Source: Desulfovibrio intestinalis (GTDB lineage Bacteria > Desulfobacterota > Desulfovibrionia > Desulfovibrionales > Desulfovibrionaceae). Taken from it: DNA of 64,000 nt. The notes under the pieces are model-generated. The model worked only from the letters and a program-made list of their open reading frames with translations. It ran no database searches and was not told the origin of the DNA. The stretch spans positions 310,001 through 374,000 of the forward strand of contig NZ_JACHGO010000003.1 in NCBI RefSeq assembly GCF_014202345.1, in the 5' to 3' direction. The position numbers were made by a program, and so were the translations under genes. Positions 63,424 to 64,000 of the stretch are shown piece by piece (the stretch's first letter is position 1; each line of letters begins with the position of its first letter).

Positions 63424-63515
63424 GAGCAGTTTTAGGCAGAATTAACGCCGCGTTGCCGTGCGCTGCACTTTTGTGCAGCGTTGGAGCGTTTCAGTTTAAA
63501 AAGCCGAAATGCTCC
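63424..63515 (-). repeat. Dispersed intergenic repeat family A, copy A4
   Basis: Minus strand, 14 bases after the stop of the benzoylformate-decarboxylase-like gene: stem GGAGCATTTC...GAAACGCTCC (63515-63483), core AACGCTGCACAAAAGTGCAG-CGCACGGCAACGCGGCGTTA and ATTCTGCCTAAAA. The last palindrome module is missing. Confidence 0.65.
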
Positions 63516-63528
63516 GACGTGAACTGGG

Positions 63529-64000
63529 TTAAATCAGAGGAGGAATCACGGGTGAAATGGGCACTTCCAGCACCGTGGGGCCGGGGCGGGTCAAGGCTTG
63601 AGCGCAAGCCTTGCGCACATCCTCTGCCGTTTCCGCGCGAACAGCCTCGCAGCCGTATCCTTTGGCGAGTGAGACAATATCAAGCCCCGGCAAATCAAGC
63701 CCCGGCACCCCGGGGGTATTTTCAAGCGCGGCAAAGGACTTGAGTATGGCGTACTGTCCGTTTCTGGGAATGACAAAAAGCACGGGCAGGCCGTGCTGTG
63801 CCGCAGTCCAGAGTCCCTGGATGGAGTACTGCATGGACCCGTCGCCTATGACGGCCACAACGGGACGGTTGCGTTTGCTGTCACGTTCGGCCAGGGCAAT
63901 GCCCACACTGGCGGGCAAACCCCAGCCCAGACTGCCGCTGGCGAACGTATAGAAGGAATCAGGGGTGTTGATGGTCCATACTTTCCGCAGAGCCCCAAGG
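63529..64000 (-). CDS. mdlC: Thiamine-diphosphate enzyme, benzoylformate decarboxylase-like (partial)
   Basis: C-terminal 156 codons of a ThDP-dependent decarboxylase; the 5' part is beyond the right edge and the frame stays open to base 64000. The ThDP/Mg site is AVIGDGSMQYSIQGLWTAAQ followed by VLFVIPRNGQYAILKSF; upstream FASGSLGWGLPASVGIALAE and downstream GLDIVSLAKGYGCEA resemble MdlC more than acetolactate synthase or pyruvate oxidase. It would decarboxylate a 2-oxo acid in the cytoplasm. The ATG-like start at 63918 is internal. Substrate uncertain. Confidence 0.8.
   Translation of the reverse strand, partial: LGALRKVWTINTPDSFYTFASGSLGWGLPASVGIALAERDSKRNRPVVAVIGDGSMQYSIQGLWTAAQHGLPVLFVIPRNGQYAILKSFAALENTPGVPGLDLPGLDIVSLAKGYGCEAVRAETAEDVRKACAQALTRPGPTVLEVPISPVIPPLI

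Overview
The window is a gene-dense, GC-rich stretch of a bacterial chromosome. Gene content fits a Desulfovibrio-type sulfate reducer (Desulfobacterota, Desulfovibrionaceae): a PglB/STT3 oligosaccharyltransferase, a split glycine decarboxylase (gcvPA/gcvPB), a UbiD-like decarboxylase of the size used in futalosine-type menaquinone synthesis, a ZraP/ZraSR-like metal-stress cassette under sigma-54, and a six-gene hydrogenase-related (Ehr/Hyf-like) membrane complex. I see no rRNA, tRNA, CRISPR array, transposase or phage gene. The organism call is inference from gene content.

Layout. 1-11 kb is almost all minus strand: murJ (cut by the left edge), rnr, a Bax-inhibitor-1 protein, ruvC, an MlaE permease, a SPOR protein, argS and fabD, with one plus-strand secreted cyclophilin. 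11-23 kb is mostly plus strand: rsmG-pglB, tsaC (its start codon overlaps that of divergent rlmH), Nudix-UbiD-nadE, glpX and an unknown secreted protein; a MarR regulator and a methyltransferase run opposite. 23-30 kb is sparser: a V4R-domain protein, a TPR protein, mgtC, cmk, hisC, a universal stress protein, and an unknown gene behind a clear sigma-54 promoter.

30.8-36.2 kb is a metal/envelope-stress locus. A minus-strand operon (SHOCT protein, small His/Gly/Asn-rich secreted protein, ZraP-like protein) has a near-consensus sigma-54 promoter. It diverges from a sensor kinase with a Met/His-rich extracytoplasmic region and an NtrC-type regulator. A repeated TTTTTACC motif sits between the two operons. 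36.5-45.2 kb (minus) encodes an Ehr-like complex whose large subunit has lost most NiFe-binding cysteines; a UDP-glucuronate decarboxylase gene precedes it. 45-56.4 kb (plus) holds tatD, pstSCAB, lplA and gcvT-H-PA-PB. 56.4-64 kb holds a candidate structured RNA, secA, a MoaE-like gene, a 916-residue protein with a zinc knuckle, and the 3' part of a benzoylformate-decarboxylase-like gene.

Intergenic regions carry dispersed multi-hairpin repeats of at least two families (A: about 21.5, 24.1, 27.0, 46.7, 51.5 and 63.5 kb; B: about 24.4 and 36.4 kb). These are the most conspicuous non-coding structure in the window.
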